From Spinacia oleracea (Eukaryota; Streptophyta; Magnoliopsida; Caryophyllales; Amaranthaceae), in NCBI RefSeq assembly GCF_020520425.1, contig NC_079490.1, positions 54,104,517-54,168,516 of the forward strand: DNA of 64,000 bases, written 5' to 3'. Under the pieces are notes generated by a model. It was given only the letters and a program-made list of their open reading frames with translations, did no database searches and had not been told where the DNA came from. Position 1 is the stretch's first letter, and every line of letters starts with the position of its first letter. Below are positions 1 through 12,184 of this stretch, piece after piece. Made by a program: the position numbers and the translations under genes.

Positions 1-193
1 ATGCGGAATTGACACAAAAATCACTCGATTTGGATGAGTAACGAAGAAACTGCCGAAAAACTGCGTACGTATAATTAAATAAACGCAATTTGCAATTAAT
101 TAACAATTACGAAAATTAATCACCCCTTTTAATTCTTGCAAATTTGTAATATTTAACCATGTTCATGCAATTTAGATTATGAAAATAATAAGA

Positions 194-207
194 GGCTCGT
201 GATACCA
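194..207 (-). other. Primer-binding site (initiator tRNA-Met type) of copia-C
   Basis: On the minus strand the bases after the LTR CA read G then TGGTATCACGAGCC. This is close to the plant copia primer site TGGTATCAGAGCC found at 61837 in the sister element; here there are two or three changes in the second half. Initiator tRNA-Met priming is standard for plant Ty1/copia. Confidence 0.8.
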
Positions 208-567
208 CTGTGAGGTTATGATACATATGACAATTCATAAATCATGCGGAAACAACCATTAAGCCAGGAATACATATTATTTACACATAATCATTTAGCA
301 TAGTTTAGATGCATACTCTTTGTTGCGTGCCTTCCCTAGCTGCGCCCGAACCGAACAAGAACAAGTCTTTAGGACTCCAAGTGTCGTCCCTCCGTAGATA
401 GTCCACAGCACGTCCGGATCCGCCTTAAGATTGACCAACTAGAATCGCCCTTAAGGTACTATTATTTTCGGCACTTTTAGGCAAATGTGTGACTGAATTT
501 TTCTCTCAAAAAAAAAACTCACTTTGAATACCTGAAATCTCGTCGTAAATATGTGACCCTAGGCACC

Positions 568-575
568 TATTTATA
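568..575 (-). promoter_or_regulatory. TATA box of the copia-C LTR promoter
   Basis: CTATAAATA on the minus strand lies in the second half of the LTR, at the same place as the TATA box at 61472-61479 in the sister LTR, as expected for the U3/R boundary. Confidence 0.6.
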
Positions 576-959
576 GAGTTATGGAAAAGGATTTGGAATC
601 CTATTAGGATACTAATTTATTTAATTATTACCCTACTAGGTCTCTAATTAAATAATCATTATCTAATAGTTTTAGGATTTAATCATATTTCGAATCCCGA
701 TTGCTTTAGGATTCGCACAAGCATTGCACGAGCACCGTACACCCGCGCAAGCCTTGCGGCCCACGCTAGGCGCACAGCGCTCGGCCAACTGTTGCTGTGC
801 TCTCGCGCGCGCGCCCCAGGCCTTGGCTGGGCCTGGCCTTGCGCTGGGCCTGGTCGAGGCTTGGCACGCGATGGTGCGTGTTGGCTCGCTGGGCGATGGC
901 CTGGCTTCGTGCTGGGCCTTCGTCTAGCGGGCCTCGTCCGATGCTAATTCGTAAGATAC

Positions 960-1290
960 GCTTCCGATTAAATTCCCGATTCCGGAATTCATTTCTGATA
1001 CGAACAATATTTAATATTTCCGATACCGGAATCAATTTCCGTTTCGAACAAATATTTAATATTTCCGTTTCCGGAATTATTTTCCGATTCCCATAATATT
1101 TCCGATTCTGACAATATTTCCGTTTCCGGCAATATTTCCGATTCCGGCAATATTTCCATTTCCGATAATATTTTCCGATACGTACCATGTTTCCGTTTCC
1201 GGCAACATCTACGACTTGGATAATGTTTATATTTCCGATACGATCCATATTTCCGTTTCCGGCAATATCATCGTTTCCGGAGTATTCATT
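960..1290 (-). repeat. Short tandem repeats in the LTR (CCGGAAACGGAAATATT type)
   Basis: About fifteen degenerate 15-18 bp units built from ATATTTCCGTTTCCGG / ATTTCCGATTCCGG (plus-strand reading). The same cluster lies in the sister LTR at about 60760-61090. Position upstream of the TATA box is compatible with an LTR enhancer; that role is inference. Confidence 0.75.
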
Positions 1291-1595
1291 TCTTGCCTGT
1301 GACGATCTCAGCTCCCACTGAAACCAAGATCCGTCGATTCCGAATATCCATAGATGGAGTATTTAATGCCATTAAATACTTGATCCGTTTACGTACTATT
1401 TGTGTGACCCTACGGGTTCAGTCAAGAGTAAGCTGTGGATTAATATCATTAATTCCACTTGAACTGAAGCGGCCTCTAGCTAGGCATTCAGCTCACTTGA
1501 TCTCACTGAATTATTAACTTGTTAATTAATACTGAACCGCATTTATTAGACTTAACATAGAATGCATACTTGGACCAAGGGCATTATTTCCTTCA

Positions 1596-3815
1596 AGAAC
1601 TGGCCGGTTCTTCTTGCAATTTACAATCTTCCTCCATGGTTTTGTATGAAACGCAAGTATATCATGTTGTCACTCCTCATCTCAGGGCCTAAGCAGCCAG
1701 GACATGACATAGATGTGTATCTCGCTCCACTCATAGATGATTTGAAATTTTTGTGGAATGAAGGTGTTCCAATGTTCGATGCTCACACCAACTCAAACTT
1801 TACATTGCGGGCAATGGTTTTCTGTAACATAAATGATTTTCCGGCCTATGGAAACTTGTCTGGGTACAAACCAAAGGACAACAAGCATGCCCTATTTGTG
1901 AAGAGGACATGAAGCCCACACGGTTGGATCATTTCAAGAAAAATATCTACCCAGATTTCAGGAAGCACCTTAGTCGATATCATCCTTATCGTAAGAAGAA
2001 GAAGGAATTCAATGGGTTCACCGAGGAAGGAGTAGCTCGTACACCTTTGACAGGATCACAAGTTTATGAACGTATCAAAAATGTTGAAACCAAATACGGT
2101 AAGTGCTTCAAGTCCAAGTCTAAAAAGGGTGTTTCATGGAAGAAAGTGTCTCCATTATGGGATCTTCTCTACTGGAAAGATTTGTCGGTTAGGCATTTTC
2201 TCGATGTAATGCACATTGAGAAAAATGTGTGCGATGCTATCATCGGGACTTTGCTAAACATACCAGGAAAGACCAAGGACAACGAGAATGTGCGGAAAGA
2301 TATGAAAAAGAAGAATATTCGACCAGATTTGTGGCCTGTTCAAAAAAAGGATGGTACAAAGACCTTTCTGCCTCCAGCGTGTTACACAATGTCGAGAAAG
2401 GAGAAGAAGAAGTTTTGTGAGTGCTTACATGGCATTAAGGTTCCCTCGGGATATTCGTCGAATGTTAAGCGCCTAGTGTCTCTCTCGGACCTTAGGTTGA
2501 TTGGTATGAAGTCTCATGATTCTCATGCACTGATTAATGTATTTTTGCCAATTGCACTTCGTGGGATATTGCCGAAACACATGAGACATGTTATAACAAA
2601 ACTTTGTTTGTTTTTCAATTCCATATGTGCTAAGGTGATTGATCCGGAGACTTTGGATGCTTTGCACAATGATGTTGTTGAAACTCTATGTCGATTTGAA
2701 ATGTATTTTCCGCCTTCTTTCTTTGATATAATGGTGCATTTGATTGTCCATTTAGTTCGCGAAATCAAGTTATGTGGTCCGGTGTTCTTAAGATGGATGT
2801 ATCCTTTTGAGAGATTTTTTAAGACTTTAAAGGACAAAGCAAGGAATCCGGCTAATCCAGAGGGTAGTATAATTCGGGGAGTCCTTAAAGAAGAGATTTC
2901 TGGATATCTAGCTGAGTTTTTGTCAAGCCTTGAACCAATAGGACTTCCAAAATCTCGACATGTTGGTAGGCTCGCAGGGGAGGGAGTAATTGGTAAAAAT
3001 GTGATATCTCCTCCATCAGAGAGGAAGAAGAAGGCACATCTTTGTGTGTTGCAGCATCTTACAGAGGTTCATCCTTATTTAGAAAAGCATCTGCTTGAAT
3101 TGCAACATTGTAATCCTAAGTTGAAGGAAAGAGCGTTGATGCGGGAACATAATCGCACATTTGTTGAATGGTTTAAGAAGGAAGTTGGCAAGAAACAAGA
3201 CCATGATGTTTTTGATACGATCAAGTGGCTATCTCGAGGTCCTCGACTATGTGTTCGATCTTTTGAAGGATATGATATCAATGGGTTCACATTCTACACT
3301 AGAAGGCAAGATGAAAAGAGTATAGTGCAAAATAGTGGAGTAAAGGTTGTTGCATCATCTAGGGTCTATGCAAGCTCTAAGGATAAAAGGCCGGTTGATT
3401 CAACACAATCATATTATGGTGTTATCGAAGAAATATAGGAGCTTGATTATACCTACTTTGTGATCCCTGTTTTTCGGTGTCAGTGGGCTAACAACCACAA
3501 TGGTGTGAAGCAAGATGAAATTTTCCCGGGTTTAACCTTGGTGAACTTTGATCGACTAAGTGACAGTGACGAGCCATTCATTCTAGCATCACTAGCTAAG
3601 CAAGTTTTTTATGTGGTTGACAATATTGATCCTAGATGGCGTGTTGTTGCCCAAGAAAAAGACATATTTTGGGTATTGATGATGTTGTAGATGAAGATGC
3701 GTATGATGAGTATGATGACACACCCCCGTTACCAATGGTTGTTCAACCATTGCCAGAAGAGGAGGATGCAAATAATACTAATCATATGCGTACAGATCAT
3801 ACGGAAGGAACATGA
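1596..3815 (+). pseudogene. TNP2-type CACTA transposase with DUF4218 and DUF4216 regions, 5'-truncated and broken
   Basis: The enzyme would cut and join CACTA ends in the nucleus. The sequence starts inside the transposase core (WPVLLAIYNLPPW, then INDFPAYGNLSGY), followed by a Cys pair in CPICEED, the DVMHIEKNVCD motif, a DUF4218-like region (about 2580-2900, GPVFLRWMYPFERF) and a DUF4216-like region (about 3270-3660, CQWANNHNGVKQDEIFPG, EPFILASLAKQVFYV). The N-terminal part is separated by copia-C at 1595. There are three further lesions: a frameshift near 1878-1885; a TAG at 3436-3438 where relatives have Trp, after which the frame continues; and a frameshift in the A-run at about 3655-3660, after which an acidic tail runs to a stop at 3813-3815. 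No functional protein is expected. Confidence 0.9.
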
Positions 3816-5322
3816 GTTACAAATCGTAATTGAAACATACATATGTAAGTCCGGGCTTCACTTCTGATGCATTGTTGAAGTTTGAATACAATTCAATTTA
3901 GTTTGAATACAATCTTTCTAGTTTGAATTTAATATATGTCATGTGTCTTATGCAGTGATGCTTTATTAGATTTGAGATTCTCATGTGTTTATGCAATATA
4001 GTGTTGTCTTATTTCATTGAGTTACACTTGTTTTATTTAATTAGAATTAAGCATTCAAAATACTTGTTTTGAGTGACTTTGGTGCATAGTTTGAATTAAA
4101 TTTCCATTTGAATAAGTTGTAGACTAATTGATCAATTTCCAGACTTTTCCATGTCACCCAAGTGTATTGTTGCATATCTCATATTCATTGAGATTGGATC
4201 CTCCGCCTCCATAGCAGCATTTAAGTAAGCTAATTTTGTTTGATTGCATAGACTTGCTTTAATAATTGGCATTGTGTCATTCTCCATAAATATCCATCTC
4301 TGATTCTTTTATCATGTCGGAGAATATATCTTAAATCTTACACTAGTACGTTGTAATTTTATAACTTTTCTATTATTATTACTCTGGTACAATGAACTTA
4401 AAGAATGACACTTTTAATAATGCAAGAATACTTGGGTATTTAAAGCTTGTGAAAAGTGAGTACTCTAATTATTGTTTTAATCTTGAATCTGGAGTTAAAT
4501 TTCTGCAATCATATCTCCTAATATGATGGGATAGATTATGCTAATTCTGGTTGGTTGGCTGGCCACTGTACATGCTTCCATTATGTCTGAAAAAGTTTCT
4601 GGTGCACGGGCAAGAGATCTATGTTGCTCAGTTTAGGCAACATCATTTGAAAAAAAAAATCTGATGTCCTGCTGTATTGCTTATGTATTGCTTCTCACCC
4701 TACTTTTTGAAATCGCATGTCTAAATAGTACTCTTTATATGACCTTCAGGATCAGAGTTGCTGCTATATTGTGTTACTCACTGATAATGTGATGTCTCAC
4801 TTCTTCGCTGTTGCTATCTCGCTGCTACACTGCTGCTGTCTCGCTGCTACACTGTTGTTGTCTCGCTGCTACGCTGATGTCCTGTCCTATTGTCCTCCTG
4901 TTGTCTTTTTGTTGTCATACTATTGTTCTACTTGTGAAAATTTTGTTTCTGCACCAATCTAATGAAATTTAACCATGCACGAAAGCTATCAACAGTTATA
5001 GAAATATCCGAATATACCAATCAGGCATCTTCCAAGACATGTTATTTTTGCGTTTTTTGTTATTTTTGGTGCAAGCCCTAAAGTGTTTTTTTGGTTAAGA
5101 TTGAACAACAATTATTTCTCATTTGGTTAACAATATTACTTGTAGTTGATAAATTTTCGATTCCTATGAAATTTGGTGTTTTACTTTTGTAATCTTTATC
5201 ATGGTTATTTCTTATAGGTGGTCGACGTTGCAAATGTAAAACCCTAGCAATTTTTGGGGCCTTTAAACATTTTTAATGATGATATGTGCAGATCATACAT
5301 GACTGATATGAGTACACTATAT
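3816..5322. other. Intergenic spacer inside CACTA-A
   Basis: AT-rich spacer between the two CACTA-A genes. I see no coding capacity. At about 4760-4880 there is an imperfect GCTGCTACACTGCTGCTGTC-type repeat with only three partial units. The rest shows nothing recognisable. Confidence 0.6.
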
Positions 5323-5710
5323 GCACAGAACTGATCTGAGCTGTGCAGATCAATGCACAGAACTGATCAGAATTGACCAGTTCTGCGCACTGATCTGCAC
5401 TGCTCAGATCAGAACTGTGCAGATCAGTGGACAGAACTGATCAGAACTGTGCAGTTCTGTGCACTGATATGCACAGCTCAGATCAGAACTGTGCAGATCG
5501 ATGCACAGAACTGATCAAAACTGACCAGTTCTGTGCACTGATCTGCACAGTTCTGATCTGAGCTGTGCAGATCAGTGCGCAGAACTGATCAAAACTGACC
5601 AGTTCTGTGCACTGATCTGCACAGTTCTGATCTGAGCTGTGCAGATCAGTGCGCAGAACTGGTCAGTTCTGATCAGTTCTGTGCACTGATCTGCACAACT
5701 CAGATTAGTT
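5323..5710. repeat. Self-complementary 74-bp tandem repeat (CAGATCAG / CTGATCTG)
   Basis: The core unit recurs at 5491, 5565 and 5639, exactly 74 bp apart, with more degenerate units upstream. Each unit is itself an inverted repeat: CTGTGCAGATCAGTGC alternates with GCACTGATCTGCACAG, and CAGAACTGATCA with TGATCAGTTCTG. The whole stretch could fold into a series of hairpins. It lies about 110 bp upstream of the first exon of the Transposase_24/Ulp1 gene, in its promoter or 5' UTR. Such short repeats are typical binding sites for CACTA-encoded proteins, but that role is inferred. Confidence 0.85.
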
Positions 5711-5824
5711 CAGTGCATATAGTCTTAAGCTCTATAAGTTGTAATCATGCATTAAATTTCTACTAAGTATTGTTCCCTTTACTAAGTATTGCTCTCTTTT
5801 CTTTGTTGCAGGACCGTAGCTAGC

Positions 5825-8800
5825 ATGGATGATCATCGTGATAATGAAATACAGGGAATTGATGTAGCTAGTCATCCTACGGGGGAATCACAAGGTACCA
5901 ACACTAGTAAAAAGACCAAATTCCGTGGTCCGTCAAAAGGAGTTCAAGCCAAAAAGCCCATGTATCTTCAGTATAATCAATATGGAATCCCCGATGGAGA
6001 ATGGTCAAGAGAATACGGGAAGCAAGTTGGGTCTTGTGCTGCTAGAATGAACATTAATGTGAAAGAATATTCAACGTTAGATGAACACACAAAGAAGGGG
6101 TTTTGGGAGGAGACCAAGGTAAACATTGAATAAAAACTTGATTTGTATTCTCCTAGATTATCTAATTTGTGTAGCATACGGTTCTAACAATCTCTTATCC
6201 ATAAAATTAACAGCTTATGTTCCACATTATTGATGATCCGGCTAAAAGGAGAGAAAAATATTTTCATATGTGTGTGGCGAAACGCTTTGGAGCTTTCAAG
6301 TCCAGGTTAACGCGGTGTTGGATAACTAAGTAAGAAAAAATGCCGAAACATCAGACAGACGACATGCCTTGGGACATCTACAATCAAATCACAGAGGATG
6401 ATTGGAAAACATTTGTGATGGAACGAAACAAGCCGGAGATGTTGGTAATAATGAATTTACTTTGCTAGATATTTTTTTATATAAATATATGATTAGTTTG
6501 TTGTTGCCATCTTTAATTGTTCGACATGTTCTTTATGTGTTTTTTGACAGGTTCGTAGAGAAAAAGCAAGTAAAAGTGCATTACAAAACAAGCACCCACA
6601 TCGCACAGGCCAAAAGGGTTATGTTAGAAAGAGACCAAAGTGGATAAATGATGGGCGACTACCGCCAAAGGCAGCTTTAACCCTCTCAAGTGGCTCCTCC
6701 TCAGTGACCTCATCACTCACCACAGCGCCAGATAGATTTAAGAAGTTTAGATCAGTAGAGTGGATCTTGGCTCATCAAGTTAAAAACAAAGAGGGAAAGT
6801 GGGAAGTTGACCCGAATGATAAGGAAGCCGTAAATATTGCTAAGATGGTTGTAAGTGCATATGAAATTTTACGTTCTATATCCTTTTCTTTGCTTCTCCA
6901 TTTCATCATGTATACCATCTAATTTTTACTTTCCTAATTCTTATAGTTGGAGTACATAGAAGAAGAGGGAAAAGGAAATATTTCTTTCACCCAGGGAGAA
7001 GATGTCCTCACCAAGGCTATGGGAAAAAAGGATCACCGTGGGCGTGTCAAGGCAACAGGTGGAGTCAATGTCGGTTACAAAGTTGCTTTCGGTCCAATAG
7101 ACCGAAGTAGTAGATGTGGCCATAGTGAACCATCACCGGAGGCAGTCGAATCAATCAGAGCTTCAGTAAGAAGGGAGTTTGAAGATCAATTAGAGAGAAA
7201 GGTGGCGGAGGCCCTCCAAAAGCAACTAGCCACATTGAAAGCAACCGGTCAACTAAACACCCTCTCTACCCCCGCACTTGATTCTGCTCTTGTAAGTGAT
7301 GAGTTTGATGTTAACCGTGCACTCGAAACCGCTCGTCCGAATTCATTGCAGCAACCACGCGAGCTGAAGGTATATATTCTCTATAGTGCATACACTCAAA
7401 ACACCACTAGCTAGGTTTTTTTATTGTAATTTGTAGTGATTTCTGAAATTTTGTAAATTTATTTGTGAAGGCCATAACTCCATGTCGTCTTGCCCTTGAG
7501 AATAAAGTTTTGGGTAACACAGTGACAGTGGCAGATGGTATGGCGTACGCATTGCATGGTTCGTTGCACCAACACTTTAGATCGATGAAGCCTAGTCATT
7601 ATAAGGTCCAAGTTGATTGTATTTACGACGGACATGATGATGACACTCTTTCGGTACCTACTGGAGATGGATTCAATAACTTAGGCAGGGCTCTTGCTAG
7701 TTTTGTGCAAAGGCCAATTCACTTGGTGATTTTCGAAGAAGACGAGGTATAATTTTTTAATTATTAATTGTCATTCACTGCGTTATGCATCTTTTTATTT
7801 ATTATTGCTATTTGCCTACCTCTGTTTAGAATTAGCCTTGAACTCCTTTGGTTTCTACCTCTGTTTAGGAGTACTCTACTCCACGCCCAACAAAGAAGTC
7901 CAGGAGTCTGATTTTTGAATAGGTGGTTGGTAGCTCCAAAGAGAAGAAAAACGAATTAATTGTCAAAGAGAAGACAACAGAATTAGTTGTCAAAGATAAG
8001 ACAACAGAATTAATTGCCAAAGAGAAGGCAACACTTGATTTAGGGTCCAAAGAGAATACAACACTGAAGTTAACGGCCAAGGTAAACCATATGCTTCCCG
8101 CTCCCCTGTGCTTCAACACTGAAATCAAAACTGAAATTTTCATGCTAGCTTAACATTATTGTTACAGGAAAATTCATGCTCAAATAAGTTGGAGTCGAAA
8201 TCGAAGTCTAAGAACTCTAAGAAATCCAAAGAGATGGTAGGTAGTTGTGATCGTAAAACTGAAGAATCGGCGGCCAAAAGTAAGAAGCAAAATTTGGCAG
8301 ACGACACAATTCAAGGTCTTGGCCCATCATGCAATTATTTGAAGTTTATCATCAATACGGCGCCCGGTGATGTATATAAAAATACTTCAATCCCATTGCC
8401 CGCTTCGGTTTGGCATTATGATGAAGATCGACAAACTTATGTACATGAGGTTGACGTTGAAGAGTTCCTTAGAGGGGCGTGCCTCAACATTTCAGTGATC
8501 CAAGTCTATACGATGTAAACTTTTCCATCGATATTTTTGTTTTTGGTTTTGTCAACTATAATAGTTTTTGAAATTTTTGCATTATACATTTACTTTGTAG
8601 GTTTTATTCCACGAGCACACCTTTGCATTTGAAAACTCTCAGATTGGGTTTGTTTGTCCCGAGGCAATGTCAAGCTCTAGAATCAAGGCCAACCCTCAGG
8701 CTGCATCAATGTATTTGAAAGTAGCTTTCAATGCTGAAATTGAAAAGGAGAAGAAGGGTGATCCTAACATTACCAAGTGGTTTTTGATCCCATACCATCA

Positions 8801-9520
8801 AGAGTAAGTGTTAGAGATTGATCGATATTTGGTAAATAGCTATGTTATTGTTATTTTCATGCGTAAGGTTGCAATAACATTTATATATAATGCAGAAATC
8901 ATTGGATTTTGTACGTGTTAGATCTACGTAGAGGTTGTGCGTATATTATCGACTCTGCGATAGGTTCTAACCGAGAAAATAGTGCATGGGGAATCTTGTG
9001 TTTGTAAGTTACTTTCATTTCTTTTTAAGTTATTTCTTTTCGTGCCGAATCAGATTCATGAAGTTTTACTCAACTTCCAGGGCATACCAAGTGTACAAGT
9101 TTAATGATGGGATTTGTCCGAATAGAGCGACTACGCAGGGGTTGAAAGGCTTCCATGTAAAGCTATATCATGCTTACTAATTAGCTTTACTTTTTTTTTT
9201 GGGTAACTACTTGAATATATAATTTATGATTTGTCTCCATATCAGTGTGCTCAACAAGTCGGCGCCTGGGAGTGTGGCTATTACGTTATGAAGTTCATGC
9301 ATGAAATAGTCACGTTACACCATAACTCTGATGAGCGGTTAAATAATGTTCGTTCTTTTACCATATGTTAGTTGAACTAGTAATACTAGTACTTTTACGT
9401 AGCAGAATTCTTAATTTACAAGTTGCATTACTTATCATGTTACTTATTTCAGGCTTACACTCTAAGAAATGCGCCTTATACCGATGAGGAAATATATTTG
9501 ACACTGCAGGATATTTACTC
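5825..9520 (+). pseudogene. Transposase_24-like / Ulp1 (C48) protease gene of CACTA-A, copy 1 with the true first exon
   Basis: Exons inferred from GT/AG sites that keep frame: 5825-6118, 6214-6444, 6551-6850, 6947-7369, 7471-7746, 7869-8081, 8168-8514, 8601-8803, 8896-9003, 9081-9156, 9246-9347 and 9453-9520. Exons 1-4 resemble the plant Transposase_24 family (HPHRTGQKGYVRKRPKW; DVLTKAMGKKDHRGRVKATG), followed by a likely coiled coil. Exon 5 resembles the DUF8039-type domain of CACTA proteins (CRLALENKVLGNTV). Exon 6 holds KEKTTEL repeats. Exons 8-12 are an Ulp1-type protease with His in NHWILYVLDL, Asp in AYIIDSA, and Gln and Cys in QQVGAWECGYYVMKF. Family role: SUMO-like deconjugation; what CACTA copies do is unknown. 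In-frame stops lie at 6331-6333 and 7920-7922, and the exon 7 donor appears one G short, so a full protein is unlikely. Confidence 0.8.
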
Positions 9521-9670
9521 GTATGTGATTTGGTTCGATTCCAGAATAGTGTTTGCCATAACTGTTTGATCTCCTTCCTGCCTAGGCTCAAATATGAGTT
9601 TTGCTGAGGTCTCGTGATTGCTCTGAGTTTTATTGAACAAGCTTCAAGATGGCATCTTTCTTTATTATAA

Positions 9671-9896
9671 TGTCAGAATTCTCCCTCTAGGGTGAATTCA
9701 GTTGAGAGAAAAACTGAGAGAATTTGAAGAAAATGATCTTTGTATTATTGAATGTTAATCTGAATTACAGTGTTTAGTGTATTTATACAAGCTAGAGTGA
9801 TGTATTGAAACCAATGGTATTGTTTGTACACCTCTACTAATACAGCTAAGATATTACAACAATCATAAATAATGACATTCTAACAACTTCTAACAA
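9671..9896 (-). repeat. Short copia-type LTR in the last intron, block 1
   Basis: On the minus strand this reads TGTTAGAAGTTGTTAGAATG ... ATTCTGACA, with a TATAAATAC box near the middle and a TGTATTATTGAA-type region after it. It is about 226 bp with TG...CA ends. A purine-rich ATCAGGAGGT lies just outside its 5' side, so it may be the 3' LTR of a truncated element whose remains extend to about 10070. I see no matching 5-bp target duplication. The same LTR is in all three blocks, so it entered before the triplication. Confidence 0.65.
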
Positions 9897-10043
9897 CCTC
9901 CTGATTTCAAGGGAAATCAGTTGAGCTTGGTTCTAGAAACTGAGCTGGAACTGAGCAAGGGTTCAGTGAAGCTGCTGCTGTGATCTTGCTTGGCTGCATT
10001 GCTGGTGCTGATAGCTTGATCAGCACTGCAGTGGTGTAAACCA

Positions 10044-10067
10044 ACACACACACACACACACACACAC
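10044..10067. repeat. (AC)12 microsatellite, block 1
   Basis: Uninterrupted dinucleotide run, the same length in blocks 2 (16386-16409) and 3 (23534-23557). For a microsatellite, equal length in all blocks points to a recent triplication. Confidence 0.95.
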
Positions 10068-10401
10068 TAAAACTAGAGGTTGATGTCTGTTGTTTTCTGA
10101 TTTCTGACAACTAAAACTAGAGGTTGATGTCTGATGTTTTCTGATTTAAGACAACTAGAGGTAGTATGCTGCAACATTGATGTCTGATGTTTCCCAAATC
10201 CCAACTGATTCATGATAAATAATTAAATTGTTTTCAGGTTTATAATGTTGCGCGGTTCATCTGGTTTCTACACCTATGCAATCTGTGAGCACTTGAATGA
10301 TTGGCTTGGATTCAGCATGGGTGAAACTAGGATCACATTTAATCTCAACAAACAATGGTATGATGATTCAGGAAACTGTTGTTTGATTATTAGCTTATAA
10401 G

Positions 10402-12134
10402 AAGAACCTAAGGACTCATTTGATTCTTATTACATGATTAATATGCATAGTTTTAACTTTCTAAAACTCATTCCAATCTACGTATGCACATTTAAGGCTC
10501 ATTAGGTCGTTATAGGTCATGTTTAGAGCTAAAATGAAATTTCTGCTCCCAACTTTGAACTAAAGAACCTAAGGACTCATTTGATTCTTATTACATGATT
10601 AATATGCATAGTTTTAACTTTCTAAAACTCATTTCAATCTACGTATGCACATTTAAGGCTCATTGGGTCGTTATAGGTCATGTTTAGAGCTAAAATGATA
10701 TTTTCGCTCCCAACTTTGAACTAAAGAACCTAAGGACTCATTTGAATCTTATTACATGACTAATATGCATAGTTTTAACTTTCTAAAACTCATTCGAATC
10801 TATTTATGCACATTTAAGGCTCATTAGGTCGTTATAGGTCATGTTTAGAGCTAAAATGAAATTTCCGCTCCCAACTTTGAACTAAAGAACCTAAGGACTC
10901 ATTTGAATCTTATTACATGACTAATATACATAGTTTTAACTTTCTAAAACTCATTCCAATCTACGTATGCACATGTAAGGCTCATTGGGTCGTTATAGGT
11001 CATGTTTAGAGCTAAAATGACATTTCCGCTCCCAACTTTGAACTATAGAACCTAAGGACTCATTTGATTCTTATTATATGATTAATATGCATAGTTTTAA
11101 TTTTCTAAAGCTCATTCCAATCTACGTATGCACATTTAAGGCTCATAGGGTCGTTATAGGACATGTTTAGAGCTAAAATGACATTTCCGCTCCCAACTTT
11201 GAACTAAAGAACCTAAGGACTCATTTGATTCTTATTACATGATTAATATGCATAGTTTTAACTTTCTAAAACTCATTCCAATCTACGTATGCACATTTAA
11301 GGCTCATTAGGTCGTTATAGGTCATGTTTAGAGCTAAAATGAAATTTCTGCTCCCAACTTTGAACTAAAGAACCTAAGGACTCATTTGATTCTTATTACA
11401 TGATTAATATGCATAGTTTTAACTTTCTAAAACTCATTCCAATATATTTATGCACATTTAAGGCTCATTGGGTCGTTATAGGTCATGTTTAGAGCTAAAA
11501 TGACATTTCCCCTCCCAACTTTGAACTAAAGAACCTAAGGACTCATTTGAATCTTATTACATGACTAATATATATAGTTTTAACTTTCTAAAACTCATTC
11601 GAATCTATTTATGCACATTTAAGGCTCATTAGGTCGTTATAGGTCATATTTAGAGCTAAAATAACATTTTCACTGCCAACTTTGAACTAAAGAACCTAAG
11701 GACTCATTCCATTCTTATTACATGACTAATATACTTAGTTTTAACTTTCTAAAACTCATTCGAATCTATTTATGCACATTTATGGCTCATTAGGTCGTTA
11801 TAGGTCATGTTTAGAGCTAAAATGACATTTCCGCTCCCAACTTTGAACTAAAGAACCTAAGGACTCATTTGATTCTTATTACATGATTAATATGCATAGT
11901 TTTAACTTTCTAAAACTCATTCCAATCTACGTATGCACATTTAAGGCTCATTGGGTCGTTATAGGTCATATTTAGAGCTAAAATGACATTTCCGCTCCCA
12001 ACTTTGAACTAAAGAACCTAAAGACTCATTTGATTCTTATTACATGACTAATATACATAGTTTTAACTTTCTAAAACTCATTCGAATCTATATATGCACA
12101 TTTAAGGTTTATTGAGTCGTTATAGGTCATATTT
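10402..12134. repeat. 161-bp satellite array, block 1 (about 11 units)
   Basis: Units start at AAGAACCTAAGGACTC, at 10402, 10563, 10724, 10885, 11046 and so on, a constant 161 bp. Units differ by a few substitutions, for example in the segment around ATTCCAATCTACGTATGCAC. The array lies in the intron between the last protease exon and the final exon. No coding capacity. Nothing ties it to a centromere; it appears to be carried by the transposon. Confidence 0.95.
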
Positions 12135-12184
12135 TTAACAACTTAATTATCTCTATAGTCTGCAACTATATCTTTTTATGCTTC

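Larger units (their letters stand above)
1..1595 (-). mobile_element. Copia-C: 5' end of a Ty1/copia LTR retrotransposon (leader, primer site, 5' LTR)
   Basis: Read on the minus strand this is a 5' LTR (1595 down to 209), a primer-binding site (207-194) and the start of an AT-rich leader that runs off the left edge. The same family lies at 60454-64000 on the plus strand, and the match extends from the LTR into the leader (1-208 matches 61836-62043 inverted). The right boundary is sharp: at 1595/1596 the sequence passes directly into CACTA transposase coding sequence, so the element inserted into that gene. Its gag-pol lies outside the window, so autonomy cannot be judged. The other LTR and the target-site duplication cannot be checked here. 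Confidence 0.9.
209..1595 (-). repeat. 5' LTR of copia-C
   Basis: This 1387-bp LTR begins TGAAGGAAATAATGCCC and ends CACA on the minus strand (TG...CA), with the tRNA primer site one base beyond the end. It has three internal zones: a GC-rich block at about 726-955, a run of short CCGGAAACGGAAATATT-type repeats at about 960-1290, and a TATA box near 568-575. Its relative at 60454-61835 is 1382 bp long and carries scattered substitutions and small indels, so these are two separate insertions rather than one duplication. Confidence 0.9.

Noticed and set aside
724..1248. Open frames in both strands of the left LTR
   Set aside because: They lie in the GC-rich block and short repeats of an LTR; the sister LTR does not conserve them as genes.
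5323..5710. GATC-rich repeat as a replication origin or Dam site cluster
   Set aside because: The plant transposon context makes a bacterial interpretation untenable; a CACTA-type repeat is simpler.
7865..8143. Minus-strand frame MKISVLISVLKHRG..., 92 codons, repeated in each block
   Set aside because: It is the shadow of the KEKTTEL-repeat exon on the plus strand; it persists only because the block is duplicated.
9907..10110. Minus-strand frame with VCVCVCV run
   Set aside because: Translation of the (AC)12 microsatellite and LTR remnant.
10402..12134. CRISPR-like or centromeric satellite
   Set aside because: The 161-bp units are contiguous with no spacers, so this is not CRISPR. Only about 11-16 units lie in a transposon intron, so a centromeric role is not supported.
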